This document shows positions 47,183-56,917 of a DNA stretch of 64,000 nucleotides, in pieces. The position numbers and the translations under genes were made by a program. The stretch covers positions 1-64,000 of the forward strand of contig NZ_QNRY01000003.1 in the NCBI RefSeq assembly GCF_003315515.1, in the 5' to 3' direction. The DNA comes from Brenneria salicis ATCC 15712 = DSM 30166 (lineage in GTDB: Bacteria; Pseudomonadota; Gammaproteobacteria; Enterobacterales; Enterobacteriaceae). Within the stretch, counting starts at the first letter, position 1. Each line of letters opens with the position of its first letter. Under the pieces are notes generated by a model. It ran no database searches. It had not been told where the DNA came from and saw nothing but the letters and a program-made list of their open reading frames with translations.

Positions 47183-47725
47183 CTATTGATGATCGGGCGC
47201 GTCCAACGCCACCAGCACCAGTAACGCCGCGTCAGCGCCGAATTCCTTCGGCGCCTGATGGAAAGCCAGCACGTCTGGATGCTGCGCCAGCCATAATGGT
47301 GTTTGCTGCTTAAGAATATGTTTGCCATGACCGTGCATCACGCAGGCGCAATAAACATGTTCGCGGCGGCAGGCCGCCAGCAGCGCGCCCAGTTCCTGTT
47401 TGGCCTGCAACTGGGTCAGCCCGTGCAAATCCAGAAACAGTTCCGGCGAGTAATCCTCGCGACGCAATTTCTTCAGTTCGTAATGACTGACGCCGGGACG
47501 CACATAACGCGTAGGCCCTTCGCTCCCCAGTTGGGGCTGGAATTCATCTGAAAAATAAAAGCTGGCATCGACCTGTTCCTGTAGAACGCGTTTGGCTGGC
47601 AACTCGCCAACCTTTCTGCGCTGTGGTTTATGGGTATAAGTATCCTGGCGCAATTTTTTCGCACCAGAGATTGACGCGCGAAAAAGCTGTAAATCGTCGT
47701 CATTCAGTGAATATTTATTACTCAT
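47183..47725 (-). CDS. smrB: Ribosome rescue endonuclease SmrB
   Basis: This 180-residue SMR-domain protein cuts mRNA at collided ribosomes. The SMR signatures are [21 protein letters not shown] (DxH motif) and [31 protein letters not shown] (GxG loop). The N-terminal region ([21 protein letters not shown]) is the ribosome-binding extension of this subgroup. It is divergent from prmB, the E. coli arrangement. Confidence 0.94.
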   Translation of the reverse strand: MSNKYSLNDDDLQLFRASISGAKKLRQDTYTHKPQRRKVGELPAKRVLQEQVDASFYFSDEFQPQLGSEGPTRYVRPGVSHYELKKLRREDYSPELFLDLHGLTQLQAKQELGALLAACRREHVYCACVMHGHGKHILKQQTPLWLAQHPDVLAFHQAPKEFGADAALLVLVALDAPDHQ

Positions 47726-47895
47726 CGGTTATTCATCCCGCTCCAACATTCGGCCAGTTTACCTTGTCTCGGTTCGGTCGCTAAATAAAAGTCGCGCTAA
47801 GCGTGGGTTCAACCGGTGATATCTGCTGATTTGTCGCGGGCTTCATGGCAAACTAAGCGCCAATTTTCTATTCCGATGTGTCTGCGGAGGCAACT

Positions 47896-48828
47896 TTGGA
47901 CAAAATTTTCGTCGATGAGGCCGTCAGCGATCTTCATACCATTCAGGATATGTTGCGTTGGGCGGTCAGCCGGTTTAACGCAGCCAACGTCTATTACGGT
48001 CACGGAACGGATAACCCTTGGGACGAAGCGGTTCAACTGGTGTTGCCGAGCCTGTTTCTGCCGCTCGATATTCCCGAAGATATGTATATTTCCCGCCTGA
48101 CGTCCAGCGAACGGCATCGTATCGTCGAACGCGTCATCCGGCGGGCTAATGAGTGTATTCCGGTGGCGTATCTGACCAATAAAGCCTGGTTCAGCGGTCT
48201 CGAATTTTATGTTGATGAACGGGTTCTGGTGCCGCGCTCGCCGATCGGTGAATTAATCAGTGATTATTTCGCTGACCTACTGCCCAATGCGCCGACGCAT
48301 ATCCTGGATATGTGCACCGGCAGCGGTTGTATCGCCATCGCCTGCGCCCACGCCTTTCCCGACGCCGACGTCGATGCGGTGGATATTTCCGATGATGTGC
48401 TGGCGGTGACCGAGCAAAATATTCAGCAACATAATGTGGAATATCGCGTTACCCCGATTCGTTCCGATCTGTTCCGCGAACTGCCCGCGATTAAGTACGA
48501 CCTGATTGTGACCAATCCGCCTTACGTCGATGCGGAGGATATGGCGGATTTGCCGCAAGAATTCCGCTATGAGCCGGAACTGGGGTTGGCGGCGGGCAGC
48601 GATGGTTTGACGCTGGTAAAACGCATTCTGGCCTGTGCGCCGGATTACCTCAGTGATGACGGCGTGCTGATTTGCGAAGTCGGCAACAGCATGGTGCATC
48701 TGATTGATCAATACCCGGATATTCCTTTCACCTGGCTGGAATTTGAAAACGGCGGGGACGGGGTATTTATGCTGACTAAAGCGCAGTTGATTGACTGCCA
48801 TGCGCATTTCAGCATTTATCGTGATTAA
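47896..48828 (+). CDS. prmB: 50S ribosomal protein L3 N5-glutamine methyltransferase PrmB
   Basis: This 310-residue SAM-dependent enzyme methylates a glutamine of ribosomal protein L3. The SAM-binding motif [16 protein letters not shown] and the catalytic NPPY ([12 protein letters not shown]) are intact. The start is TTG 47896, with GGAGG five bases upstream, giving the conserved [11 protein letters not shown]-terminus; E. coli prmB also uses TTG. It precedes aroC with about 90 bases between. Confidence 0.96.
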   Translation: MDKIFVDEAVSDLHTIQDMLRWAVSRFNAANVYYGHGTDNPWDEAVQLVLPSLFLPLDIPEDMYISRLTSSERHRIVERVIRRANECIPVAYLTNKAWFSGLEFYVDERVLVPRSPIGELISDYFADLLPNAPTHILDMCTGSGCIAIACAHAFPDADVDAVDISDDVLAVTEQNIQQHNVEYRVTPIRSDLFRELPAIKYDLIVTNPPYVDAEDMADLPQEFRYEPELGLAAGSDGLTLVKRILACAPDYLSDDGVLICEVGNSMVHLIDQYPDIPFTWLEFENGGDGVFMLTKAQLIDCHAHFSIYRD

Positions 48829-48921
48829 GCGGCGTGGCGGGCGCATTCACCTTGACGCGACGCACACGCTAAAATTATAGGCTTACGCTAAAAAAATAGA
48901 CGCATACGCTAAGGAGTCGTG

Positions 48922-50007
48922 ATGGCAGGAAACAGTATCGGACAGTTTTTCCGCGTCACCACATTTGGAGAGTCCCACGGTATTGCGCTGGGATGTATTG
49001 TTGACGGCGTACCGCCGGGCATTCCGCTGACGGAGGCCGATCTGCAACACGATCTGGATCGCCGTCGTCCGGGGACGTCCCGTTATACCACACAGCGTCG
49101 CGAACCCGATCAGGTGCGCATTCTGTCAGGGGTGTTTGAAGGGGTGACCACCGGCACCAGTATTGGTTTACTGATTGAAAACACCGATCAGCGCTCGCAG
49201 GATTACAGCGCGATTAAAGATGTGTTCCGTCCCGGTCACGCCGATTACACCTATGAACAAAAATACGGTCTGCGTGATTATCGTGGCGGCGGTCGCTCGT
49301 CCGCGCGTGAAACGGCGATGCGTGTCGCCGCCGGCGCTATTGCCAAAAAATATCTGCAACAGCAATATGGCGTTAAAATCCGCGGTTATCTGTCGCAGAT
49401 CGGTGATGTTGTCTGTGAGCTTAAGGATTGGGATTTGGTTGAACAGAATCCCTTTTTCTGCCCGGACGCCGATAAGCTGGACGCGCTGGATGAACTGATG
49501 CGCGGGCTGAAAAAGGACGGGGACTCCATCGGGGCAAAAGTCAGTGTGGTGGCCGAGTCCGTCCCGGCGGGATTAGGCGAGCCGGTGTTCGATCGCCTGG
49601 ATGCGGATTTGGCCCACGCGTTGATGAGCATCAATGCGGTGAAAGGCGTCGAGATTGGCGGTGGTTTTGCCGTGGTGACTAAACGCGGCAGTGAGAACCG
49701 CGATGAAATCACGCCGGATGGCTTCCAGAGCAATCACGCAGGCGGCATTTTGGGAGGCATCAGCAGCGGACAGCATATCGTCGCGCATCTGGCGCTTAAA
49801 CCGACATCCAGCATCATGGTGCCCGGCAGGACGATCAATCGCCAGGGCGAAGCGACGGAAATGGTTACCCGTGGACGTCACGATCCCTGTGTGGGGATCC
49901 GTGCGGTGCCGATTGCCGAAGCGATGATGGCGATTGTGTTAATGGATCACCTGCTGCGCCAGCGTGCGCAGTGTGGCGATGTGGTCAGTCAGGTTCCCCG
50001 CTGGTAA
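48922..50007 (+). CDS. aroC: Chorismate synthase AroC
   Basis: This 361-residue FMN-dependent enzyme makes chorismate from EPSP, the last step of the shikimate pathway. Signatures are [18 protein letters not shown] at the N-terminus, [29 protein letters not shown] and [30 protein letters not shown] 48922 follows AAGGAG; the GTG at 48919 is less likely. It is followed after 3 bases by mepA, an operon order shared with E. coli. Confidence 0.98.
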   Translation: MAGNSIGQFFRVTTFGESHGIALGCIVDGVPPGIPLTEADLQHDLDRRRPGTSRYTTQRREPDQVRILSGVFEGVTTGTSIGLLIENTDQRSQDYSAIKDVFRPGHADYTYEQKYGLRDYRGGGRSSARETAMRVAAGAIAKKYLQQQYGVKIRGYLSQIGDVVCELKDWDLVEQNPFFCPDADKLDALDELMRGLKKDGDSIGAKVSVVAESVPAGLGEPVFDRLDADLAHALMSINAVKGVEIGGGFAVVTKRGSENRDEITPDGFQSNHAGGILGGISSGQHIVAHLALKPTSSIMVPGRTINRQGEATEMVTRGRHDPCVGIRAVPIAEAMMAIVLMDHLLRQRAQCGDVVSQVPRW

Positions 50008-50010
50008 ATA

Positions 50011-50844
50011 ATGATGAAACACGGGTTGATTGGGGTTATCGCGTTGGCGTTGAGCGCGCCGCTGTGGGCGAAAACCCCGTGGCAGGAAATGACGCGCCCG
50101 GTAACGGGCGCGCCGCAGGCCATCGGCAGTTTTTCCAATGGCTGTATTGTCGGCGCCCAGCCGTTGCCGTTGGATTCGGCAAATTATCAGGTGATGCGCG
50201 TCGATCAACGCCACTATTACGGTCACCCTGATCTGTTGGCGTTTATTCATCGGCTGAGCGCGAATGTGAAGCGTCGTACCGCTGGCAATGTATTGATTGG
50301 CGATATGGGGATGCCGGTCGGCGGCCGCTTCAGCAGCGGTCATGCCAGCCATCAGTCCGGTCTGGATGTGGATATCTGGCTGCAATTGCCGAAACAGCGT
50401 TGGAGCCAGCAGCAATTGCGGAATCCGCAACCGATTGATCTGGTAACGGCCAATGGCCGTCAGGTTAATCCGCGCGTCTGGCTGCCAGAGGTCACCACGC
50501 TGGTGAAGCTGGCTGCTCAGGATAGCGACGTTACCCGTATTTTTGTTAACCCGGCGATTAAAAAACAACTCTGTATTGATGCGGGTCACGATCGTGACTG
50601 GCTGAACAAAGTTCGCCCCTGGTTCGGGCATCGTGCGCATATGCACGTGCGCCTGCGCTGTCCGGCGGACAGTCTGGAGTGTCAGGATCAGGACCTGCCG
50701 CCAGCGGGTGATGGATGCGCGGCTGAGTTGACCAGTTGGTTCCAGCCAAAACAACCGGGCGGCGAGCCGCCGGTGAAAACCTCGCCACCGCCGTTGCCCC
50801 CGTCTTGCCAGGCCTTGGTTGACGAACATTTTTCTGCGAGATAA
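50011..50844 (+). CDS. mepA: Penicillin-insensitive murein endopeptidase MepA
   Basis: This 277-residue periplasmic LAS-type zinc peptidase cuts D-Ala-meso-DAP and DAP-DAP cross-links in peptidoglycan. It has a signal peptide (residues 1-20, ending PLWAKTP). Zinc ligands are in [21 protein letters not shown] (His, Asp) and [15 protein letters not shown] (His). The conserved cysteines near [11 protein letters not shown] and the terminal [14 protein letters not shown] are present. Two adjacent ATG codons (50011, 50014) are possible starts. It is coupled to aroC upstream and yfcA downstream. Confidence 0.96.
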   Translation: MMKHGLIGVIALALSAPLWAKTPWQEMTRPVTGAPQAIGSFSNGCIVGAQPLPLDSANYQVMRVDQRHYYGHPDLLAFIHRLSANVKRRTAGNVLIGDMGMPVGGRFSSGHASHQSGLDVDIWLQLPKQRWSQQQLRNPQPIDLVTANGRQVNPRVWLPEVTTLVKLAAQDSDVTRIFVNPAIKKQLCIDAGHDRDWLNKVRPWFGHRAHMHVRLRCPADSLECQDQDLPPAGDGCAAELTSWFQPKQPGGEPPVKTSPPPLPPSCQALVDEHFSAR

Positions 50845-50846
50845 AT

Positions 50847-51647
50847 ATGGATTGGTTTGTCCTCGGACCACAAATGCTGGTCGTGCTGTTTTTTGTCGGA
50901 ACGTTGGCCGGGTTTATTGATTCAATCGCCGGCGGCGGCGGATTATTGACCATTCCGGCGTTACTCGCCGCGGGGCTTTCTCCCGCGCAAGCGTTGGCCA
51001 CCAACAAACTTCAGGGGGTCGGCGGTTCCCTCTCCGCCAGTCTTTACTTCATTCGCCGCCGGGCGGTCAACCTTGGCGAGTTGAAGCTGCCTATCATGCT
51101 GACGTTTGCAGGAGCGACCTTCGGCGCTTGGTTTATTCAGCAGATTAATACGGATTTTCTGCGACAATTGTTGCCGGTGTTGCTCATCGCTATTGGTCTC
51201 TATTTCCTGCTATCGCCTAAAATTGGCGAAGAGGATCGCCAGCGCCGTCTTTCCGTCCTGCCTTTTGCGTTGATTGCCGGCGGTTGCATCGGGTTCTATG
51301 ACGGTTTCTTTGGGCCGGGGGCCGGATCGATTTATGCGCTGGCATTCGTCACGCTAAGTGGATTCAATCTGGCAAAAGCGACGGCAAGCGCCAAAATCCT
51401 GAATTTCACCTCCAATTTCGGCGGGCTGCTGTTTTTCATCCTGGGCGGGAAAGTGGTGTGGGGCGTCGGCGCGGTGATGTTGATCGGGCAGATCCTGGGG
51501 GCGCGCCTTGGCGCCAAAATGGTGATGAATAAAGGGCAAAAGCTGATTCGCCCCATGTTGGTGATGGTCTCAGCCGTGATGAGCGGTAAGTTGATTTATG
51601 ACAGTCATGGCGCGGCGATTGGCGTCTGGCTGGGACAATTTTTCTGA
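50847..51647 (+). CDS. yfcA: TSUP family membrane protein YfcA
   Basis: This 266-residue inner-membrane protein of the TauE/SafE (TSUP) family, probably an anion or organosulfur carrier of unknown substrate, has about eight membrane helices. The two repeated signatures are GTLAGFIDSIAGGGGLLTIPALLAAGLSPAQALATNKLQG and GGCIGFYDGFFGPGAGSIYALAFV. It starts two bases after mepA, and its stop overlaps the epmC start, consistent with an aroC-mepA-yfcA-epmC operon. Confidence 0.94.
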   Translation: MDWFVLGPQMLVVLFFVGTLAGFIDSIAGGGGLLTIPALLAAGLSPAQALATNKLQGVGGSLSASLYFIRRRAVNLGELKLPIMLTFAGATFGAWFIQQINTDFLRQLLPVLLIAIGLYFLLSPKIGEEDRQRRLSVLPFALIAGGCIGFYDGFFGPGAGSIYALAFVTLSGFNLAKATASAKILNFTSNFGGLLFFILGGKVVWGVGAVMLIGQILGARLGAKMVMNKGQKLIRPMLVMVSAVMSGKLIYDSHGAAIGVWLGQFF

Positions 51648-52205
51648 TGACGAATAACCTGATGGATACTCACCACTACCAGCAATTGATTGATATTTTC
51701 GACGCGTGTTTTAGCGGTGACTACAACACGCGTCTGATTAAAGGCGACGATGAACCTGTCTACCTGCCTGCCGATGAACAGACGCCGTATCACCGGATTG
51801 TTTTTGCTCATGGTTTTTACGCCAGCGCTGCATGAGATTTCTCTCTGGTGTGTAGCGGGCGCCGAGCGGCGTTTACTGGTGGATTTCGGCTACTGGTATT
51901 GTCCTGATGGCCGGGATGCGGCGACCCAACACCAGTTTGAAGCGGTTGAGATCAAGCCGCAGGCCTTTGAATGGCTGTTCTGCGTCGCGGCGGGTTTTCC
52001 GTTCAATGTCAGTTGCGACAATCTGAACGGCGACAGCGAACCGGATCGTATTGATTTCCAACGCCGAGTGCATGGACAGGTCATGACCTATCTGGAACAC
52101 GGGTTGCCCGCGCGTCCCGCGTGCTTTATTAACGCATTACAATCGTTTTACAATACGCCGCCGCTGACGGCGGAACGCTTTCCCTATCCCGCCGATCTCT
52201 ATTGA
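51647..52205 (+). pseudogene. epmC: Elongation factor P hydroxylase EpmC, frameshifted
   Basis: EpmC (YfcM, about 182 residues) hydroxylates the beta-lysylated lysine of EF-P. The first frame reads from ATG 51647 to HGFYASA and then hits TGA at 51833-51835. The protein continues in another frame from LHEISLWC to the C-terminus at 52205 (DFGYWYCPDGRDAATQHQFE, AAGFPFNVSCDNLNGD). The join is at about 51825-51829, where AGCGCTGCAT would read correctly as AGCGCGCTGCAT, so a 2-base GC deletion is likely. All other conserved parts are intact, suggesting a recent event or an assembly error. Neither half should be active alone. Confidence 0.88.
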
Positions 52206-52238
52206 GTGCGACGGGAACCGATTAATCGAGGGTAATAC

Positions 52239-52526
52239 ATGATCGCAGAATTTGAAGCGCGCATTCTGGCGCTGATTGACGATATGGTGGAGCATGCCAG
52301 CGACGATGAACTTTTTGCCGGCGGCTACTTGCGCGGTCATTTGACTGTGTCGGTGGCGGAAGCCGAGGAAGCGGGCGATCATTCGCCGGAAGCATTGCAT
52401 GCGCGAGTCAGCGCAAGCATTGCCAACGCGATAAAGAATGGCGAACTTTCGCCGCCAGACCAGATTCTGGTGAACCGCATGTGGGACAATTTATTCCAGC
52501 AAGCGCAAAACCTGCAAACGCATTAA
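52239..52526 (+). CDS. yfcL: YfcL family protein
   Basis: This 95-residue acidic helical cytoplasmic protein ([43 protein letters not shown]) matches E. coli YfcL, whose function is unknown. It follows epmC by 33 bases in the same direction, as in E. coli. In E. coli mnmC comes next; here azlD, azlC and an AraC regulator intervene. Confidence 0.92.
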   Translation: MIAEFEARILALIDDMVEHASDDELFAGGYLRGHLTVSVAEAEEAGDHSPEALHARVSASIANAIKNGELSPPDQILVNRMWDNLFQQAQNLQTH

Positions 52527-52589
52527 ATATCATCGCAGGCTGACGCGCCGGTTAATTGGTTCGTCAGCCGCTCTCCCGTTTTTATATGT

Positions 52590-52901
52590 TTAAAATAGTG
52601 AACTGAGTAAATAAAAGAACGCCATACTGGTCAGCAGGCAGGCCACCATATTGCGGAGCAGAAACGCGACTATAATGCAGAATACAGCGCCCCAAAAATA
52701 AGGATTGTCGGGAAAAGAGCGTAACTCCCCCTGCGTTAGCGCAATAATTGGTCCACACAATGCGCTGAGCAGACACTGGGCTGAATATTTCAGCATATCC
52801 TGAATCAGCCCCGGTAATTTAACCGGGGTTCGCGGCTCAAGGAAAATATATCGGTTAAAAAAGACAATGCCAGCCAGTGTGCAGAGTAATAACCAGTTCA
52901 T
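52590..52901 (-). CDS. azlD: Branched-chain amino acid exporter subunit AzlD
   Basis: This 103-residue AzlD-family membrane protein is the small subunit of an AzlCD exporter for branched-chain amino acids. Four hydrophobic segments are visible (LLCTLAGIVFFNRYIF, SAQCLLSALCGPIIAL, WGAVFCIIVAFLLRNMVACLLTSMAFFYLL). I chose ATG 52901, which overlaps the azlC stop as ATGA and has GGGGAG upstream; a longer frame to 52952 adds 17 residues without support. It is the last gene of a minus-strand block. Confidence 0.87.
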   Translation of the reverse strand: MNWLLLCTLAGIVFFNRYIFLEPRTPVKLPGLIQDMLKYSAQCLLSALCGPIIALTQGELRSFPDNPYFWGAVFCIIVAFLLRNMVACLLTSMAFFYLLSSLF

Positions 52902-53635
52902 ACCCGCTCCCCGGATAATCGGGAAATCATAACGGAAAACGCCATACCGCACAGGCCGGCAATAACAATGGCGCCCTCAATACGATAATAAGTCAGCAGG
53001 ATGGAGGTGAACAGTGATAATACCACCCCTGCCGCGACGCTGAGCCGATTAATCATCGGTACAATCAGCGTAATAAACGTGGCGATAATGGAAAAATCCA
53101 GATGATACTTTTCCAGATCGGGGATGGCATTCGCCATGAAAATCCCCAACAGACTGGCAATATTCCAGCTTAAATAAAATGTCAGTCCTGCGCCGATGAG
53201 GTAGCCTGGCGTCAGCATTTTTTTATCTTTCTTGGCGATGCTCAGCGCAAATAATTCATCGGTGAGGAGAAAGCCGATTGGAATACGTAAACGGATTGAG
53301 AGATGGCAAATAAACGCCCGCAGCGTCAGCCCATAAATAAAATGTTGGGCGGTAATGAAAAATACCGAAATGATCACGGTAAACAGGCTGGCGCCTGACA
53401 TCAACAAGCCGAGCGTAACGAGTTGCGCCGCACCCGCGAAAATAATGGCTGACATAGCGATGGATTGCCACAGGGTCAATCCCGATTGTATTGCCATTGA
53501 GCCGGCCAATAAACCCCAGGGAATAACCGACAGACATAACGGCAACATTTCCATCATGCCGGAAATAACGCTATGCCAGCGTGATGGTGTTTTATTTCCC
53601 CCGGATGAGGGCGAATCGAAATCTACTGTTTTCAT
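52898..53635 (-). CDS. azlC: Branched-chain amino acid exporter subunit AzlC
   Basis: This 245-residue AzlC-family membrane protein is the large subunit of the exporter. Family signatures are MEMLPLCLSVIPWGLLAGSMAIQSGLTLWQSIAMSAIIFAGAAQLV and FFITAQHFIYGLTLRAF, with six or seven membrane segments. ATG 53635 is chosen over the in-frame TTG at 53638. It is coupled to azlD by an ATGA overlap and lies 96 bases after the AraC-type gene, which probably regulates it. Confidence 0.9.
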   Translation of the reverse strand: MKTVDFDSPSSGGNKTPSRWHSVISGMMEMLPLCLSVIPWGLLAGSMAIQSGLTLWQSIAMSAIIFAGAAQLVTLGLLMSGASLFTVIISVFFITAQHFIYGLTLRAFICHLSIRLRIPIGFLLTDELFALSIAKKDKKMLTPGYLIGAGLTFYLSWNIASLLGIFMANAIPDLEKYHLDFSIIATFITLIVPMINRLSVAAGVVLSLFTSILLTYYRIEGAIVIAGLCGMAFSVMISRLSGERV

Positions 53636-53731
53636 CAATAAAGGTACCCTGAGATCAAATTCATGGCTACAGCCTACGATGATCGTGAAAGGGTGTATTG
53701 AATAAAATTGCGTGCGGTTACGGTTAACCGA

Positions 53732-54586
53732 TTAATTGTGGGAAGCGGGGAAGTGCAGTGAACGAATAAATTCACCGGGCGTCACCCCCTGCGCTTTTTT
53801 AAAGTGCCGGTTGAAATGACTTTGATCGGAAAAACCACACAGGGAAGACGCTGATAATATGCTGTGTCCTGTCAGTAATAATGATTTGGCTTTTCTCAAC
53901 CGCGCCTGAATCAGGTAAGCGTGAGGTGGCATACCGATAGACTTTTTAAATTGTCGTAAAAAATGCCAGGGACTGAGCGTGGCGAGATCCGCCAGTTCAA
54001 TCAGGGAGAAATCCTGTTCCGGGCAGGCATCCATTAAGGCTTTGACTGTGACGATGTGCTGGGTTGAGTCGGCTAAATGCCGGTCGTGAATGCGGCTTTT
54101 GCCATATCGCATGATCAACCAGGCCAGGGAGGAAAAAAGCAGACTCTCTTTGAGCAACGCATTGCCGTCCTGTGCGAGCAGGGTGAAGGTCATCCTTAAT
54201 TGTTCGGACAGACCCGCATCGTGTACCACCGCGTCTGGAAACCAGGGCACCGTACCCTGTGTCTGTTGCATATCGCGCGAAAGGTCGCGCAGCAAATCGG
54301 GATTGGGATAAATGGCCCGGTATGACCAACCTTCAGCGATGGCGGAATACCCCGTATGAATCTCATCCGCATTCACCAGAATGATATCGCCTTTGGGCGC
54401 AACGTGTTCACCGCCGGTGCGATAAAAGCGTTGCGCGCCTTCTTCGATCACGCCGATACAAAAGTTTTCATGGGCATGGCGGGAGAAACGCTGATTTTTA
54501 TAATGGGCCTGAAGCATTTCCAGACCGCCAAATTCTGTCAGGTGGCGGAATTGGGTGCGCTCCTGGCTCTTTTCCTTCCCACTCAC
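53732..54586 (-). CDS. AraC family transcriptional regulator
   Basis: This 284-residue regulator has an N-terminal cupin effector domain (FSRHAHENFCIGVIEEGAQRFYRTGGEHVAPKGDIILVNADEIHTGYSAIAEGWSYRAIYP) and a C-terminal double helix-turn-helix (DLATLSPWHFLRQFKKSIGMPPHAYLIQARLRKAKSLLLTG, SSLCGFSDQSHFNRHFKKAQGVTPGEF). Start is GTG 54586, with GGAG about 8 bases upstream. Its neighbours azlC and azlD on the same strand suggest it controls them, perhaps in response to an amino acid; such trios are common. A tandem 18-bp repeat lies just upstream of its start. Confidence 0.9.
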   Translation of the reverse strand: MSGKEKSQERTQFRHLTEFGGLEMLQAHYKNQRFSRHAHENFCIGVIEEGAQRFYRTGGEHVAPKGDIILVNADEIHTGYSAIAEGWSYRAIYPNPDLLRDLSRDMQQTQGTVPWFPDAVVHDAGLSEQLRMTFTLLAQDGNALLKESLLFSSLAWLIMRYGKSRIHDRHLADSTQHIVTVKALMDACPEQDFSLIELADLATLSPWHFLRQFKKSIGMPPHAYLIQARLRKAKSLLLTGHSILSASSLCGFSDQSHFNRHFKKAQGVTPGEFIRSLHFPASHN

Positions 54587-54621
54587 TGACGCTCTCCCAT
54601 GCGGTGATTTATACCCGCTTC

Positions 54622-54657
54622 TTATTTGTTGTAGACAGGTTATTTGTTGTAGACAGG
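54622..54657. repeat. Tandem 18-bp direct repeat upstream of the AraC-type gene
   Basis: Two perfect copies of TTATTTGTTGTAGACAGG (54622-54639 and 54640-54657) lie 36-71 bases before the regulator start. AraC-type proteins bind direct repeats, so this may be an autoregulatory operator; a simple duplication is the alternative. Confidence 0.7.
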
Positions 54658-54739
54658 TCTATACCTACACATTGATGCCCACCGGGTATAGAACAAAATT
54701 GCTCTGGTTACCATTAAAGTACGCCAGACAATTTTTCAC

Positions 54740-56779
54740 TCATACCGGTCTGCCTTTTAATAATTTTCTGATCCAGAAACGGTTCGGACTCAGCGCGGCC
54801 AATGTTTCTCTGTCTAACGGCAATGGCTCGCCATAAATTTGCGAAGCCAGTATTTCCGCCGCCAGCGGCGCGGAGCAGAGTCCGCGTGATCCCAGCGCGC
54901 CAATGATAAACAGACCCGGATAGACGGGCGCTGGCGGCAGATGTTGCGCATCGCGCTGCTGATGGCGCAAATCCTGATAACTGTCGAGCGTTCGCTGATA
55001 ATCCGGCACCGCGCCCAACAACGGCAGATGATCGCGTAATGCGCAACGCACGCCCTGACGCGCCATTTGACCACTGACATCAATCTGTGAGGCCCATGCC
55101 GCATCGGGCAGACAAGTTATCAGACGTTGGCGATTTTCCTGTTGCTCTGTTTCCCGATACCCATTGCCGGTATCGCCACGCTGGTAGCTGGCGCCAATAC
55201 AGTGTTGCTGATGTCGCGGGCTGACGGGGGTCAGATAGCCGTCATAGCACAACACCTTTTGCAGCCGCTGTAACGCCGGGGTGGTTGGAATATGACTGAC
55301 CTGACCACGAACCGCATAGCAGGGCAACTGGCGGGTTTGCGGCCAGTCGGAAATCTGATGACCATTCGCCAAAATCAGTGTGGAATGGGTGGCCTGTCGT
55401 CCTTCGTTGAACGTTAATATCCAGCCGCCAGCGGAGGGTTCGATGGCGGAAACCGGGGTGTTCATGTTGGCGACCAGTCCTTGCTTCTCTGCCAACTTCA
55501 TCGCCGACGCGGTCAATTCCGCCGGACACAGCCAGCCGCCGTCAGGATAGGTCACGCCTCCCGCGCCCAGCGGCAGACCGTTGTGTGCTTCAAGTTGTTG
55601 GGCGGTGACAGCCGACACCAGTTCTGGCGGCCATTCTCCCTGTAATATTTGTTCGATCTTGAGCCTGCTCTTTTCATCATAAGCGAGTTGGCTGACGCCG
55701 CACCACTGATGTTCAAATGCTACCCCTTGCGTCGCCAGCGCCGCATACTGACGGCGGGCGAAGGTGAAGGCGGCGGCGAAAAAGCGGGAAAGCGCATCAT
55801 GCTGGTTGTTCAGCAGCGGATAGAGTGCGCCCTGGCGGTTGCCGGACGCGCCGGTGGCGGGCTGTGTTTCCGCGCAGTAAAGTGTGACGCGGGCGCCGCG
55901 CCGTTGCAGGGCGCGCGCGGTTAACACGCTGGCGATACCGCCGCCAATAATGGCGATGTCATGCGGCGCCGGCGCCGCCGGATGTGCAAACCACGGTGTG
56001 GGCGAAGGAGCGGGAAGGGCGGTGGTAAGGATGCCGCTCAACATCTCGCGCTTGCGCCCAAATCCTTTGATTTTACTGACGCTGAATCCCGCTTGTTGTA
56101 ACCCGCGCCGCACGAATCCGGCAGCGGTAAACGTGGCAAAGGTGCCTTGTTCGCGGCACAGACGCGCCATGGACTGAAACAGATTATCCGTCCACATATC
56201 CGGGTTTTTGGCCGGGGCAAAGCCATCCAGAAACCAGGCGTCAACCTGATGAGTGAGTGAATCATCCAATGCGGGCAATAGCGCATTCACATCGCCAAAC
56301 CACAGATCCAGCGTGATCCGCCCCTCAGCCAGAAGCAGACGATGGCAGCCCGACAGCGGCAGCGGCCATTGCTGGCGCAGCGCATCCGCGTAGGGCGCCA
56401 GTTCGGGCCATGACGCATGGGCGGCCTTCAGATCGTGGCGTTGCAAGGGGAATTTTTCGAAACTGATGAAATGCAGGCGTTGTAATGTCGCGTCTGGCGA
56501 CCGGGCGCGGAATTGGTCAAAAGCCTGCCACAGCGTCAGAAAATTAAGCCCGGTGCCGAACCCGGTTTCCGCAATAATGCAACTGGCGCGTGTGTGGGTA
56601 AGAAACCGTTCAGGAAACTGATTGCCGCGTAAAAAGACATATTGGGTTTCCGCCAGCCCATCCTGATTAGAAAAATAGACGTCATCAAACTGTTGCGATA
56701 CAGGTGTACCCTGTTCGTTCCAGCTTAAGGACGCATACTGGATAGGACGGTTGTTCACGACAAATGACTCATTATTCAA
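54740..56779 (-). CDS. mnmC: tRNA 5-methylaminomethyl-2-thiouridine biosynthesis bifunctional protein MnmC
   Basis: This 679-residue bifunctional enzyme finishes mnm5s2U at tRNA wobble position 34. The N-terminal methyltransferase domain (about 1-240) has [17 protein letters not shown] and [15 protein letters not shown]. The C-terminal FAD-dependent demodification domain (about 270-660) has [28 protein letters not shown] and [25 protein letters not shown]. No ATG is available at the 5' end: TTG 56779 is the apparent start, with GTG 56758 as an alternative. It is divergent from fabB, as in E. coli. Confidence 0.96.
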   Translation of the reverse strand: MNNESFVVNNRPIQYASLSWNEQGTPVSQQFDDVYFSNQDGLAETQYVFLRGNQFPERFLTHTRASCIIAETGFGTGLNFLTLWQAFDQFRARSPDATLQRLHFISFEKFPLQRHDLKAAHASWPELAPYADALRQQWPLPLSGCHRLLLAEGRITLDLWFGDVNALLPALDDSLTHQVDAWFLDGFAPAKNPDMWTDNLFQSMARLCREQGTFATFTAAGFVRRGLQQAGFSVSKIKGFGRKREMLSGILTTALPAPSPTPWFAHPAAPAPHDIAIIGGGIASVLTARALQRRGARVTLYCAETQPATGASGNRQGALYPLLNNQHDALSRFFAAAFTFARRQYAALATQGVAFEHQWCGVSQLAYDEKSRLKIEQILQGEWPPELVSAVTAQQLEAHNGLPLGAGGVTYPDGGWLCPAELTASAMKLAEKQGLVANMNTPVSAIEPSAGGWILTFNEGRQATHSTLILANGHQISDWPQTRQLPCYAVRGQVSHIPTTPALQRLQKVLCYDGYLTPVSPRHQQHCIGASYQRGDTGNGYRETEQQENRQRLITCLPDAAWASQIDVSGQMARQGVRCALRDHLPLLGAVPDYQRTLDSYQDLRHQQRDAQHLPPAPVYPGLFIIGALGSRGLCSAPLAAEILASQIYGEPLPLDRETLAALSPNRFWIRKLLKGRPV

Positions 56780-56834
56780 GCGATGCGGCGATTCTAACCA
56801 GCGGAGTGTCGGGGTGCAAATTTAGTAAAAGTTC

Positions 56835-56851
56835 GGCTGATCGGACTTGTT
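56835..56851 (+). promoter_or_regulatory. FadR-like site upstream of fabB
   Basis: GGCTGATCGGACTTGTT resembles the FadR consensus AACTGGTCNGACCNGTT with a few mismatches. FadR activates fabB in E. coli from a site just upstream of the promoter, which fits this position. Confidence 0.5.
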
Positions 56852-56852
56852 C

Positions 56853-56870
56853 AGCTTACAACTGTACGCT
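56853..56870. promoter_or_regulatory. FabR operator upstream of fabB
   Basis: AGCTTACAACTGTACGCT differs at one position from the FabR palindrome AGCGTACANNTGTACGCT. FabR represses fabB according to the saturation of acyl chains. It lies directly beside the FadR-like site. Confidence 0.7.
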
Positions 56871-56917
56871 AAAGTGCGATGCGAAATCCCAAAATTTATA
56901 AGTGGAAGAGGTATTGA

